A program made the translations under genes and the position numbers. Below the pieces are notes generated by a model. The model was not told the origin of the DNA. It saw only the letters and a list, made by a program, of their open reading frames with translations, and did not search any database. Shown here in pieces: positions 44,698 to 52,902 of a stretch of DNA of 64,000 bases (its first letter is position 1; the number at the start of each line of letters is the position of its first letter). This DNA is from an uncultured Aquimarina sp. (GTDB taxonomy: Bacteria; Bacteroidota; Bacteroidia; Flavobacteriales; Flavobacteriaceae): positions 25,845 to 89,844 of the forward strand of contig CANNBP010000019.1 in NCBI GenBank assembly GCA_947502885.1. The letters run 5' to 3'.

Positions 44698-47289
44698 TTA
44701 TTTAATTATAATTTTTTTATCAAATAATTTTTTGTTGTTGACACCAGAAACCCTTATTAAATAACTCCCTGCTTCTACTCCATCCAAACTAATTTTATTT
44801 TGAGTTACTTTTCCAGATCGTACTACACTACCTCCTATATTTCTTAAAGTAAAGCTGTGGTTTTGATCACTCAAATTATTTGAATCTAGTTGAAGATAGG
44901 TCGTAGCTGGATTTGGAAAGACTTTTGTAGCTAACCTAATATTTTTTTCTTTTGCTTCTTTAAATGTATGAATTGAAGAATTGCCTTTGCTTTTTGCAGA
45001 AGAGGCACTTATACGTATTATATAGTCTTCAACTTCACCGTATCCAAAAGTTTCACAAGGCGAAGGTATACCATTCCATTTCATAGACACCCGCATTCTT
45101 GTGGTTCCTAACTTAGTAGACGTTGGAATATTAAAATCAAAATTAAGGTTACTAGAGCTTGAAGAAGAACCATTTACTACTTTTTCTGAAGTTTCGAAAG
45201 TTCCGTTTTGATTAAAATCAATCCAAACTGCCCATTTTTCTTCATAAGAATTACTAGCAAATCCTGCACTTACAACAATACTGTTTGATCCAGCAGAAAG
45301 GTTTGCAATTTGATTCGTAAAATCTCCATACCCTGCATTTGCTTGTGTTGTGTTTGAAACATTACCAATCTGAACAAAATCTATATATTCAAAATCAACA
45401 GTATTCCCTTTAGATTCGCAATAAGTTATTATGGTATCTTGTTCTGTAGTTACTGAAACCGAATTACTTGCCTCAGAAATATTACCTGCAGCGTCATAGG
45501 CATAAACTTTAAACACATATGTATTACCCGCAGACAAATTAATAACCTCATAAGCTGTATTCACCGTTGTTGTTAACAAAGTACTTCCTTTATATATACG
45601 ATAACCAATTACATCAATATTATCTGTTGCTGATCCCCAAGTCAATTTCACGCTATTTTTTGTAACATCAACACTTGTAAGATTAGAAGGAGCATTAGGT
45701 GCTTGCGTATCCGTTCCAGAATTATCTCCTCCTCCAAAAGTATGTTCTCCTAAATCTACAAAAGTATTTTGAGAAAAAGATACCCATTGCGAAATAGCGT
45801 ATATCGTTGAAGGAGAACTAACATTACTTTTTCTTCTTAAGGTGACATCTTTAGCAAAATTTGATGAACCTCCATTAAAAGTTCCGACGATATCAATTAA
45901 GACTCCATTTTTAAACAATCCAACAGGGTCATTACCATTAAAAGTCATAGCCGATGCGCTAGTAGTTAAATCCGCTTTATTCTTTACTGTTGTAGATGCA
46001 GAATTATTAGCGACGACATAAACTTGTCCATTTGTCAAAGAACCAGAAAGACTTACTGCGGCAGACCAGGAACCAGAACCATTAGTTTGTCTTTTTATAC
46101 TATATCCTGATAGATTAACAGATGCTCCTGTAAAATTAGCAATCTCTAAAGCTTTATTATTGGAAGACCCTTCGATATATTCAGAAAAAAATAGTTCGGT
46201 TGCATCTCCTCCTGGTGTGGTACTTTGTGTTGTTACATTAACTGTATTACTTACTCCAGATATATTGCCCGCAGCATCTCTAGCTCTTACAAAAAATGAA
46301 TATGTAGTATTTACTAACAAACCTGTTACATTATAAGTTGTTGTATTGAAGGTACCTTGTAAAGAGCCATTTTTATATATGTCATACCCTGTAACTCCGA
46401 CATTATCTGAAGAAGGATTCCAAGATAGTGTTGTTGTAGTTTGCGTTGTATTTCCTGCTAAAAGATTTGATGGATTAGTTGGAGCCTGCATATCATTACC
46501 TCCTATATTTCCAAATCTATCCTCTGCTTGAGGTCCTCCCCAAATCTGAGTAGCAAAAGCAGGATTGTCGATAAAAGGGTTTCTATTTCCTTGAAGGTTT
46601 TCTAGAACTGGATTACGTTGTAATTCTAATTGAGATACAGGATCTTCAGCATTCCATTCTAAAAACAGGTTTAACATATTACTATCATTAGATGTTGTTG
46701 TTCCGACACCAACATTCTTTGGTAAACAACGATTTCCATATCTAATATACATATACATCATCATACGTGCTACATCTCCTTTCCATTCATCACCTGGATA
46801 CCAATATCCTTGATTGTTTGCTCCAGAATTACCATTACCATCACCAAACTTTCGGCTTCCTCTAGAGGAGTTTCTTTGAGTATCTGCCGGTCGTAAATGA
46901 TGTGCATCAGCTCCAGGACCCGATGTCCCTAAATTTGGATTTCCTAGTGATTTTGGATATACATGTTCTCTGTTCCAATCTCCTGAAGATCCTCCATTAT
47001 TATTTACACTTCTTGTTCTATCGGTGTTATTATTACCATCAGTGTCATTATATCCATAAACCAAAAGAACTTTGGAAGAATCAGACGGATCTAAATCTGT
47101 TTGTTTTAATGCATTCCATACTCCAGGCGTATAACTTAAAAAGTTTGTGTGGGTATTTATGACTTTTGCAGAAAGTTCATTTTTTAACGCAGCCCCAGAT
47201 AAATTAAGGTTTACATTAGAATAATAAGTTGGTATTTGACCAAAGCCTAAAATTGGAATAAAAATGGATAGAAAGATTAATTTTTTCAT
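44698..47289 (-). CDS. Secreted endonuclease I with fibronectin III, lamin-tail, GEVED and T9SS domains
   Basis: This is an 863-residue exported nuclease. Signal peptide MKKLIFLSIFIPILGFGQ. Residues 20-265 are an endonuclease I (EndA/NucM) domain with the catalytic site DWNREHVYPKSLG and the HHLRPAD motif; this cuts DNA and probably RNA without specificity. FN3 domains follow at about 275-355 and 530-615 (SNLLAGNTTQTTTTLSWNPSSDN, SNLTSVDVTKNSVKLTWGSATDN). A lamin-tail domain (LFFSEYIEGSSNNKALEIAN) lies between them. A GEVED domain at about 620-765 (FGYGEVEDYIIRI) and a type A T9SS sorting tail (VFPNPATTYLQL...KLFDKKIIIK) end the protein. Probable roles are eDNA degradation or phosphate scavenging. 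Confidence 0.93.
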   Translation of the reverse strand: MKKLIFLSIFIPILGFGQIPTYYSNVNLNLSGAALKNELSAKVINTHTNFLSYTPGVWNALKQTDLDPSDSSKVLLVYGYNDTDGNNNTDRTRSVNNNGGSSGDWNREHVYPKSLGNPNLGTSGPGADAHHLRPADTQRNSSRGSRKFGDGNGNSGANNQGYWYPGDEWKGDVARMMMYMYIRYGNRCLPKNVGVGTTTSNDSNMLNLFLEWNAEDPVSQLELQRNPVLENLQGNRNPFIDNPAFATQIWGGPQAEDRFGNIGGNDMQAPTNPSNLLAGNTTQTTTTLSWNPSSDNVGVTGYDIYKNGSLQGTFNTTTYNVTGLLVNTTYSFFVRARDAAGNISGVSNTVNVTTQSTTPGGDATELFFSEYIEGSSNNKALEIANFTGASVNLSGYSIKRQTNGSGSWSAAVSLSGSLTNGQVYVVANNSASTTVKNKADLTTSASAMTFNGNDPVGLFKNGVLIDIVGTFNGGSSNFAKDVTLRRKSNVSSPSTIYAISQWVSFSQNTFVDLGEHTFGGGDNSGTDTQAPNAPSNLTSVDVTKNSVKLTWGSATDNIDVIGYRIYKGSTLLTTTVNTAYEVINLSAGNTYVFKVYAYDAAGNISEASNSVSVTTEQDTIITYCESKGNTVDFEYIDFVQIGNVSNTTQANAGYGDFTNQIANLSAGSNSIVVSAGFASNSYEEKWAVWIDFNQNGTFETSEKVVNGSSSSSSNLNFDFNIPTSTKLGTTRMRVSMKWNGIPSPCETFGYGEVEDYIIRISASSAKSKGNSSIHTFKEAKEKNIRLATKVFPNPATTYLQLDSNNLSDQNHSFTLRNIGGSVVRSGKVTQNKISLDGVEAGSYLIRVSGVNNKKLFDKKIIIK

Positions 47290-47611
47290 TGGTTAGGTAA
47301 GGTTTGTTTTTAAGAATATTTTACATTTCGAAGCTAGACTTATTTCACCTAAACTATTTAAGTAAAACGTTACCAAATCGTTATATAGTATATACTATTC
47401 TATTTACAAAAGCACAGATAATCGTAAATCAAAAATTAAATTCACCACTGGTACAAACTCAAAATTTACCACATTAATCCTAGTATTCATATCAATTTTA
47501 TAGGTTTCACAACACCAAAAAGAAACAAAAACCGTTCTTTTTAAGTGGTTTTCACATAACTGACTTACAGTATTTTACGCTATATTTAAGTCAATTTAAA
47601 TATATCAAAAA
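47290..47611. other. Intergenic region upstream of the cysteine-rich peptide genes
   Basis: About 320 bases between the divergent nuclease and peptide genes. No exact TAnnTTTG box was found on the plus strand; TATTTTAC near 47572 is the nearest match about 40 bases before the first peptide ATG. The region is AT-rich with no open frame and no recognised RNA. Confidence 0.45.
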
Positions 47612-47797
47612 ATGAAAAAAATCTTAAACCTAAAAGGAATTCAAGAAATTAGCAAACAACAGCAACAGAATATTAAAGGAGCATGGGGTCGTGCCACATG
47701 TTGTCCATCTGGAAGAGGTTGTTTAATTCGTATTGGCCCAAGAAGTTTTTGCGAACCTGGTAGATGTACCAGTTGGGGTGGTTGCGTTTTTTATTAA
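47612..47797 (+). CDS. Cysteine-rich leader-peptide precursor 1, bacteriocin-like
   Basis: This is a 61-residue precursor. The leader, residues 1-23, is MKKILNLKGIQEISKQQQQNIKG, with hydrophobic residues I4, L7, I10, I13 and I21 in the spacing of a double-glycine-type leader. The likely cut is after G23, where the second glycine of a classic GG is replaced by A24. The 38-residue core starts AWGRATCC and has six cysteines at 30, 31, 37, 47, 52 and 58, ending CVFY. Three disulfides are possible. No ABC-peptidase, radical SAM or lanthionine synthase is nearby. Family resemblance suggests a bacteriocin or signalling peptide, but function is unknown. The next gene is a paralogue. Confidence 0.75.
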   Translation: MKKILNLKGIQEISKQQQQNIKGAWGRATCCPSGRGCLIRIGPRSFCEPGRCTSWGGCVFY

Positions 47798-47853
47798 TAG
47801 AAATTTTGCAGCGTATAAATTATTAATTAATCATACACAAATATTTTAATACA

Positions 47854-48039
47854 ATGAAAAAGATTTTAAACCTATCTGGAGTACAAAAACTCTCTAAAGC
47901 GGATCAAGAAGCTGTAAAAGGGTCATGGGGTAACAGAGTTTACTGCGGTGGTCCTGGAAGATGCTGTGTACGCCTTCCTAATGGAGGAGAATTTTGTGAC
48001 TATGGCTATTGCATGGGTAACAGATGTGTTTGGGCATAA
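47854..48039 (+). CDS. Cysteine-rich leader-peptide precursor 2, bacteriocin-like
   Basis: This is a second 61-residue precursor, 56 bases downstream. Its leader MKKILNLSGVQKLSKADQEAVKG is identical to the first at residues 1-7, 9, 11, 14, 15, 18, 22 and 23, and the following W25 and G26 are also shared. The core begins SWGNRVYC. Six cysteines lie at 31, 37, 38, 48, 53 and 58; positions 31, 37 and 58 coincide with those of precursor 1, and it ends CVWA. The leader is more conserved than the core, as expected for peptides using one exporter. A terminator follows, so the two genes form a unit of their own. Confidence 0.75.
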   Translation: MKKILNLSGVQKLSKADQEAVKGSWGNRVYCGGPGRCCVRLPNGGEFCDYGYCMGNRCVWA

Positions 48040-48065
48040 CAAGCATGTAATTTAAAATTTATCCG

Positions 48066-48102
48066 GTAGGATAAACCTTAAATGGTTTATCCTACTTTTT
48101 TT
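48066..48102 (+). terminator. Rho-independent terminator after the peptide pair
   Basis: A perfect 12-base-pair stem (48066-48077 with 48084-48095, GTAGGATAAACC) has a 6-base loop and seven T. It closes the two-peptide unit before the DUF2752 gene. Confidence 0.9.
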
Positions 48103-48240
48103 GTAAACTCCCATTTACTTTCCATTTCTATAAGTTGGTCATATCAAGCCTTCATAAATATTAGAACTCTTTTTATCTACATTCATTTGTTTTATATAAT
48201 TATGTATATTGCAATTACTAATCTTAATTATTTTTAGACT

Positions 48241-48525
48241 TTGGAAAAGTATATGTTACCGTGCTTAAACAAAAAAATATTTGGTATTGATTGTTTAGGT
48301 TGTGGTATGCAAAGGTCTATTTCTTTAATTTTAAAAGGAGATTTTGTTGCTGCTTTTTATATGTATCCTGCCATTTATCCTCTTTTTGTATTACTACTTT
48401 ATCTCGGATCAAGCTTCTTTATACAGTTTAAGCATGATAAAATTATAAGAATTAGCCTCATCACGATTACTAGTCTTACTATTATTACTAGCTATATCTT
48501 TAAAATGAAAACTATATATAACTAA
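48241..48525 (+). CDS. DUF2752 small membrane protein
   Basis: This is a 94-residue protein starting at a TTG that is preferred because related proteins begin similarly before LPCLNKKIFGID. The DUF2752 signature CLGCGMQRSI is present near residue 18, followed by two or three membrane helices (MYPAIYPLFVLLLYLGSSFF and IISLITITSLTIITSYIF-like). The function is unknown. It lies 12 bases before the CCC-motif gene, and this pair is common in flavobacteria. Confidence 0.85.
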   Translation: MEKYMLPCLNKKIFGIDCLGCGMQRSISLILKGDFVAAFYMYPAIYPLFVLLLYLGSSFFIQFKHDKIIRISLITITSLTIITSYIFKMKTIYN

Positions 48526-48537
48526 TAAATTTAAATT

Positions 48538-48864
48538 ATGGAAAAACAAACATTACCTAACTCCACTACTATTCTTGTTCTTGGTATTCTATCAATAGTT
48601 GGATGTTGTTGCTACGGTTTACCAGGGATAATTTTAGCTATAATAGCCATTATAATGGCTAAAAAAGCAACCACAATATATAACGAAAATCCAGAGGCAT
48701 ACACAGGTTTTCAAAATGTAAAAACAGGAAAAATACTTGCAATAGTGGGTATTGTATTAAGTATTCTTTATTTGATATATGTTATTTTTATCTTTGCTAC
48801 ATTAGGAATGGACGGAATACAAGAAATGCAAAAAGGGATTATGGAACAGTACGGTGGAGCATAG
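48538..48864 (+). CDS. CCC-motif membrane protein, DUF4190-like
   Basis: This is a 108-residue protein with two membrane helices (TTILVLGILSIVGCCCYGLPGIILAIIAIIM and KILAIVGIVLSILYLIYVIFIF), a G-CCC-YG-PG motif in the first, and a polar hairpin between them. It is a conserved flavobacterial family of unknown function. It is cotranscribed with the DUF2752 gene and ends before a long terminator hairpin. Confidence 0.85.
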   Translation: MEKQTLPNSTTILVLGILSIVGCCCYGLPGIILAIIAIIMAKKATTIYNENPEAYTGFQNVKTGKILAIVGIVLSILYLIYVIFIFATLGMDGIQEMQKGIMEQYGGA

Positions 48865-48908
48865 ATAGTTTAAGTTTATTTCGACAAGATTAAAAATTTA
48901 ACTTTTAA

Positions 48909-48960
48909 ATATTTTCATAAAAAAAACCTGTTAGTAAACAGGTTTTTTTTATGAAAATAT
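48909..48960. terminator. Very long bidirectional terminator
   Basis: A perfect 24-base-pair stem (48909-48932 with 48937-48960) has a 4-base loop AGTA. The central part has the usual GC-containing segment AACCTGTT with flanking A8 and T8 runs, which serve as U-tracts on either strand. It lies between the convergent CCC-motif gene and rocD. Confidence 0.92.
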
Positions 48961-48971
48961 ATTTTTTACAA

Positions 48972-50216
48972 TTACTTCTCAAATTCTTTAAGTGTCTTTG
49001 TTATAATCCCAACACACTCTAGAAGTTGTTCTTTATTCATTACCAATGGTGGCGCAAAACGAATAATGTTACCATGAGTAGGTTTTGCTAATAAACCATT
49101 TTCTTTAAGTGCAACACATATATTCCAAGCAGTATCGCTTTCCTCTGAATCATTAATCAAAATAGCATTTAATAATCCTTTTCCACGTACCAAAGTAGCT
49201 ATATTCGAAGTTTCGATATACTTTGCTATCTCTGCTCTAAATAACTGCCCTAATTCCTCAGCATTTTCTGCCAATTTCTCATCTCTTACTACTTCTAATG
49301 CAGCAACTGCAACTGCCGCTGCAACTGGATTACCTCCAAATGTACTTCCATGGTTTCCTGGTTTGATCACATCCATAATACGATCATCTGCTAAAACTCC
49401 AGATACTGGGTAAGCTCCTCCACTTAATGCCTTTCCTAGAATTAAGACGTCTGGCTTAACATCTTCATGGTTTACAGCTAGCAATTTTCCTGTACGTGCA
49501 ACACCAGTCTGAACTTCGTCTGCAATAAATAATACATTATGTTTTTCACATAGTGCTTTTGCTTTTGACAAATATCCTTCAGAAGGAACGTATACTCCTG
49601 CCTCACCTTGAATAGGTTCAACAAGAAAACCAGCGATATTTTTATTATTTTCTAAAGCTTCTTCTAATTGCTCTAGATTATCATAATCAATCTTTATAAA
49701 ACCATTTGTAAAAGGACCAAAGTTCTTTCTAGCCACAGGATCATTAGAGAAAGATATAATAGTTGTAGTTCTTCCGTGAAAGTTATTTTTACAAACCACA
49801 ATTTGAGCATCATTTTCTGCTATTCCTTTCTTTTCATATGCCCATTTTCTACAAAGTTTTAACCCAGTTTCTACAGCTTCTGCTCCTGTATTCATAGGCA
49901 ATAACTTATCATAACCAAAAAATTCTGTAGCAAATTTCTCATACTCTCCTAATCTGTCATTATAGAATGCTCTAGAAGTTAAGGTTAATGTTTGAGCTTG
50001 ATTTACCATAGCTCCAACTATCTTAGGATGACAATGTCCTTGATTTACCGCAGAGTACGCACTCAAGAAATCATAATATTTCTTCCCCTCTACATCCCAA
50101 ACATATACACCTTCTCCTTTACTTAAAACAACAGGTAATGGGTGATAATTATGAGCTCCATACTTATCCTCTAATTCAATTAAATCTTTTGATGACTTTT
50201 TTTCTAAAATTGCCAT
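48972..50216 (-). CDS. rocD: Ornithine aminotransferase
   Basis: This PLP enzyme converts ornithine and 2-oxoglutarate to glutamate semialdehyde and glutamate. I start at the ATG at 50216 (MAILEKKSSKDLIELEDKYGAHNYHPLPVVL), giving 414 residues; an upstream in-frame ATG adds 15 residues unlike the family. Key features are NTGAEAVETGLKLCRKW, VCKNNFHGRTTT, FIADEVQTGVARTG and the Schiff-base lysine in ILGKALSGGAYPVSG. It ends against the long bidirectional terminator. The product joins the same pyrroline-5-carboxylate pool as proline dehydrogenase. Confidence 0.95.
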   Translation of the reverse strand: MAILEKKSSKDLIELEDKYGAHNYHPLPVVLSKGEGVYVWDVEGKKYYDFLSAYSAVNQGHCHPKIVGAMVNQAQTLTLTSRAFYNDRLGEYEKFATEFFGYDKLLPMNTGAEAVETGLKLCRKWAYEKKGIAENDAQIVVCKNNFHGRTTTIISFSNDPVARKNFGPFTNGFIKIDYDNLEQLEEALENNKNIAGFLVEPIQGEAGVYVPSEGYLSKAKALCEKHNVLFIADEVQTGVARTGKLLAVNHEDVKPDVLILGKALSGGAYPVSGVLADDRIMDVIKPGNHGSTFGGNPVAAAVAVAALEVVRDEKLAENAEELGQLFRAEIAKYIETSNIATLVRGKGLLNAILINDSEESDTAWNICVALKENGLLAKPTHGNIIRFAPPLVMNKEQLLECVGIITKTLKEFEK

Positions 50217-50331
50217 TGTAAACGTATTAAAATAAAACTTTTCGATTCCTACTTTGATCAATTTATCAGGAGAGAAATCATCCTAAAAAAGTTGAGTGCA
50301 AATTACTAAATATAAGCTTCTTTATAAAATC

Positions 50332-50718
50332 TTATTTCGATATTTTTCCGGCAATAGATGACATTTGCAATTCTAATCTCTTCATTTCTCTTAATATCGC
50401 ATTATTATTCATCTGCATCCATGAGAACAATTTTATTATCACCGAAACCATAGCACAAACAAAACCAGCTCCTAACCACTTTATAAGTTCATTTGTATTA
50501 TCAGTTCCCAAAAACTGAATAATACAATATACAAAAAGTCCAAATGCAATAATTTGCACGATATTCATTGCTATCATAATCCATTTGAATTTAGCAGTAA
50601 ATAACCCTTTAACCATTTCAAAAAGATTCTGTTCATCTAATTCGTCATAAAACTTAATTTCTTCCTGACTTAAAGTTTCTTTAATTAATTCGTCAATATC
50701 CTTCATTTTATTATCCAT
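50332..50718 (-). CDS. DUF6768-like membrane protein, partner of sigma factor
   Basis: This is a 128-residue protein with an acidic cytoplasmic N-terminus (LSQEEIKFYDELDEQNLFEMVKGLF), then two membrane helices (IMIAMNIVQIIAFGLFVYCIIQFLG and WLGAGFVCAMVSVIIKLFSW) and a helical tail. It resembles DUF6768 proteins found next to sigma-70 genes in Bacteroidota. Its start overlaps the end of the sigma gene by 8 bases, so they are translationally coupled. A role as membrane-bound anti-sigma or sensor partner is inferred from this arrangement; it lacks the classic zinc anti-sigma motif. Confidence 0.78.
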   Translation of the reverse strand: MDNKMKDIDELIKETLSQEEIKFYDELDEQNLFEMVKGLFTAKFKWIMIAMNIVQIIAFGLFVYCIIQFLGTDNTNELIKWLGAGFVCAMVSVIIKLFSWMQMNNNAILREMKRLELQMSSIAGKISK

Positions 50719-51271
50719 AATCTTTATTTTTTAAAATTAATTTTAATTTTTCCCGAGCTGTAAATAACCTTGACTTAATGGTTCCAACCGAGACATTTAT
50801 AAGCTCGCTTATTTCTCTAATTGTATACTCTTCTATATAAAATAATTGTAATACCAGTTGCTGATCATACGGTAATAGTTTGATCGATGCTCTAAGCGTA
50901 CTCATCATTTCTTTACTATTGTCATTTTTTTCATCCTTATAGTTTAGGCTTTCATATTGATAATTTTGTAAGCTCTCTTTTTCTTTTTTATGCTTTTTTA
51001 ACCAATCAAGTGTTTTTCTAGACACAATAGTTAAGGCCCATCCACCAAATCTATTAGGATCCTTAAGAGTATTTATCTTATACAAAATGATAGTCCAGCA
51101 ATCTTGTACAATATCCTTTGAGGTCTCTAAATCATTTGTATACCAGTAAGAATGCTTACAGAGCTTTGCATTCCATCTCTTTATTAACAATGACATTGCC
51201 TTTCTATTACCCGACTGACACTGTGTTACTAGTAAAGAGTCTAATATTTTTTCTTTTTGGATCATACCCAT
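50711..51271 (-). CDS. ECF-type sigma-70 family RNA polymerase sigma factor
   Basis: This is a 186-residue sigma factor. Region 2 spans about 15-90 (DLETSKDIVQDCWTIILYKINTLKDPNRFGGWALTIVSRKTLDWLKKHKK). Region 4 spans about 130-180 (LLPYDQQLVLQLFYIEEYTIREISELINVSVGTIKSRLFTAREKL), where VSVGTIKSRL is the recognition helix. Regions 1 and 3 are absent, as in ECF factors. It heads a two-gene unit with the DUF6768-like protein and is divergent from rlmD. The regulon is unknown. Confidence 0.9.
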   Translation of the reverse strand: MGMIQKEKILDSLLVTQCQSGNRKAMSLLIKRWNAKLCKHSYWYTNDLETSKDIVQDCWTIILYKINTLKDPNRFGGWALTIVSRKTLDWLKKHKKEKESLQNYQYESLNYKDEKNDNSKEMMSTLRASIKLLPYDQQLVLQLFYIEEYTIREISELINVSVGTIKSRLFTAREKLKLILKNKDYG

Positions 51272-51369
51272 CTTTACAATACTGACATAAAAATTATGAA
51301 AAGGTTCATTTTTATTGCTATTTATATCAAGATATATCGAATATTTTATTCGTTTATGCTTTCTATTGT

Positions 51370-51377
51370 TATTTTTG
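51370..51377 (+). promoter_or_regulatory. -7 promoter box immediately before rlmD
   Basis: The bases TATTTTTG match TAnnTTTG exactly and end only 4 bases before the rlmD ATG. Initiation about 6 bases downstream would give a leaderless or almost leaderless transcript. The match may alternatively be chance in AT-rich sequence. Confidence 0.45.
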
Positions 51378-51381
51378 CGCT

Positions 51382-52791
51382 ATGGCAAGAAAAAACAGAA
51401 AACAAATCTTCGAGAAAGTCGAAGTTATTGATGCAGGTGCTAAAGGGAAAAGTATTGCCAAAGCCCCTGACGGAAAGGTAATATTTCTTAGTAACGCTGT
51501 TCCTGGAGATATCGTGGATATACAAACCACCAAAAAGCGTAAAGCATATTATGAAGGATCCGCTACAGTTTTTCATTCTCTATCTGAAAAACGTGTTGAT
51601 CCCACTTGTAAACATTTTGGAACGTGTGGTGGATGTAAATGGCAATTTATGGGTTATGAACATCAATTAGCGTTCAAAGAGCAAGAAGTCGTTAATAACC
51701 TAACACGTTTAGGTAAAGTTGAATTACCAGAAATTACTCCTATTCTTGGTTCTGAAGATCAGTTCTTTTATAGAAATAAAATGGAGTTTTCGTTTAGTGA
51801 TAGCAGATGGCTTACTCTTGAAGAAATTCAAAGTGATACTCAAATTGAAAATAGAAATGCATTAGGCTTTCATATTCCTGGTATGTGGGATAAAATTCTG
51901 GATATAGACAAATGTCATCTTCAAGAAGCCCCTAGTAACGCTATAAGAAATAAGGTAAAAGCTTTTGCAACAGAGAATGATCTTTCATTTTATAACGCAA
52001 GAAATCAACATGGTTTTTTACGCACACTAATGATTCGAATTTCATCTACTGGTGAAATTATGGTGCTTGTCCAATTCTTTCATGAAGATATCGAAAAAAG
52101 AACATTACTTCTGGACCATATTGCAACAGAGTTTCCTGAAATCACCTCGCTTCAATATACTATAAACAGTAAAGGAAATGATACTATTTATGATCAGGAA
52201 GTTATATGCTATAAAGGAAAAGATCATATCGAAGAAGAGATGGAAGGTTTACGTTTTAAAATTAACGCCAAATCATTTTATCAAACCAACTCTAAACAGG
52301 CTTACGAGCTGTATAAAATAACTCGTGATTTTGCAAATCTTACTGGAAATGAATTAGTGTATGACCTATATACTGGTACCGGTACTATTGCACAATTTGT
52401 TGCCAAAAAAGCAAAAAAAGTTATAGGAGTTGAAGCTGTACCTGAAGCTATCGAAGATGCTAAAGAAAATGCCAAACGTAATCATATTGATAATGTTGAG
52501 TTTTATGTTGGAGACATGAAAAAGGTATTCACTAAAGACTTTATTGCTCAACATGGTCAGCCAGAAGTAATTATTACAGATCCTCCTAGAGATGGTATGC
52601 ATAAAGATGTAGTGGCACAATTATTACACATCTCAGCACAAAAAATTGTTTATGTAAGTTGCAATAGCGCTACTCAGGCAAGGGATTTAGCCTTACTAGA
52701 TGAAATGTATAAGATAAGTAAAGTACAACCTGTAGATATGTTCCCGCAAACATTTCATGTTGAAAACGTCGTATTATTAGAAAAAAGGTAG
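51382..52791 (+). CDS. rlmD: 23S rRNA (uracil-5-)-methyltransferase RlmD
   Basis: This SAM-dependent enzyme makes 5-methyluridine in 23S rRNA (U1939 in E. coli numbering). It has 469 residues. An N-terminal TRAM-like barrel lies at 5-65 (IDAGAKGKSIAKAPDGKVIF). The iron-sulfur cluster cysteines are C76, C82 and C85 (TCKHFGTCGGC) plus one in DKCHLQ. SAM motifs are YDLYTGTGTIAQFVA and VEAVPEAIEDAKENAK. The catalytic site has DPPRDGMHKDV and nucleophile cysteine in YVSCNSATQARDL near residue 426. In relatives I recall it being followed by DUF6452; here a phage-like block intervenes. Confidence 0.95.
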   Translation: MARKNRKQIFEKVEVIDAGAKGKSIAKAPDGKVIFLSNAVPGDIVDIQTTKKRKAYYEGSATVFHSLSEKRVDPTCKHFGTCGGCKWQFMGYEHQLAFKEQEVVNNLTRLGKVELPEITPILGSEDQFFYRNKMEFSFSDSRWLTLEEIQSDTQIENRNALGFHIPGMWDKILDIDKCHLQEAPSNAIRNKVKAFATENDLSFYNARNQHGFLRTLMIRISSTGEIMVLVQFFHEDIEKRTLLLDHIATEFPEITSLQYTINSKGNDTIYDQEVICYKGKDHIEEEMEGLRFKINAKSFYQTNSKQAYELYKITRDFANLTGNELVYDLYTGTGTIAQFVAKKAKKVIGVEAVPEAIEDAKENAKRNHIDNVEFYVGDMKKVFTKDFIAQHGQPEVIITDPPRDGMHKDVVAQLLHISAQKIVYVSCNSATQARDLALLDEMYKISKVQPVDMFPQTFHVENVVLLEKR

Positions 52792-52845
52792 CTTGCACAA
52801 GATTAAAAAATTCATTAGTGCATGTTTTGCACAAAGTATGATATA

Positions 52846-52885
52846 AAAAAACGCCTCGCACTTTTAAAAAGTGCAAGGCGTTTTT
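52846..52885. terminator. Bidirectional terminator after rlmD
   Basis: The stem of about 18 base pairs with one C-A mismatch runs from 52848-52865 to 52866-52884, with almost no separate loop beyond the TTTTAAAA centre. A and T runs flank it. It lies between convergent rlmD and the 93-residue unknown gene. Confidence 0.85.
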
Positions 52886-52902
52886 AATACTTATCTTTTT
52901 TC

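Noticed and set aside
47612..48039. Lanthipeptide or radical-SAM-modified RiPP assignment for the peptide pair
   Set aside because: No LanB, LanM or radical SAM gene is in the neighbourhood; cysteine-rich cores with few Ser/Thr fit disulfides better.
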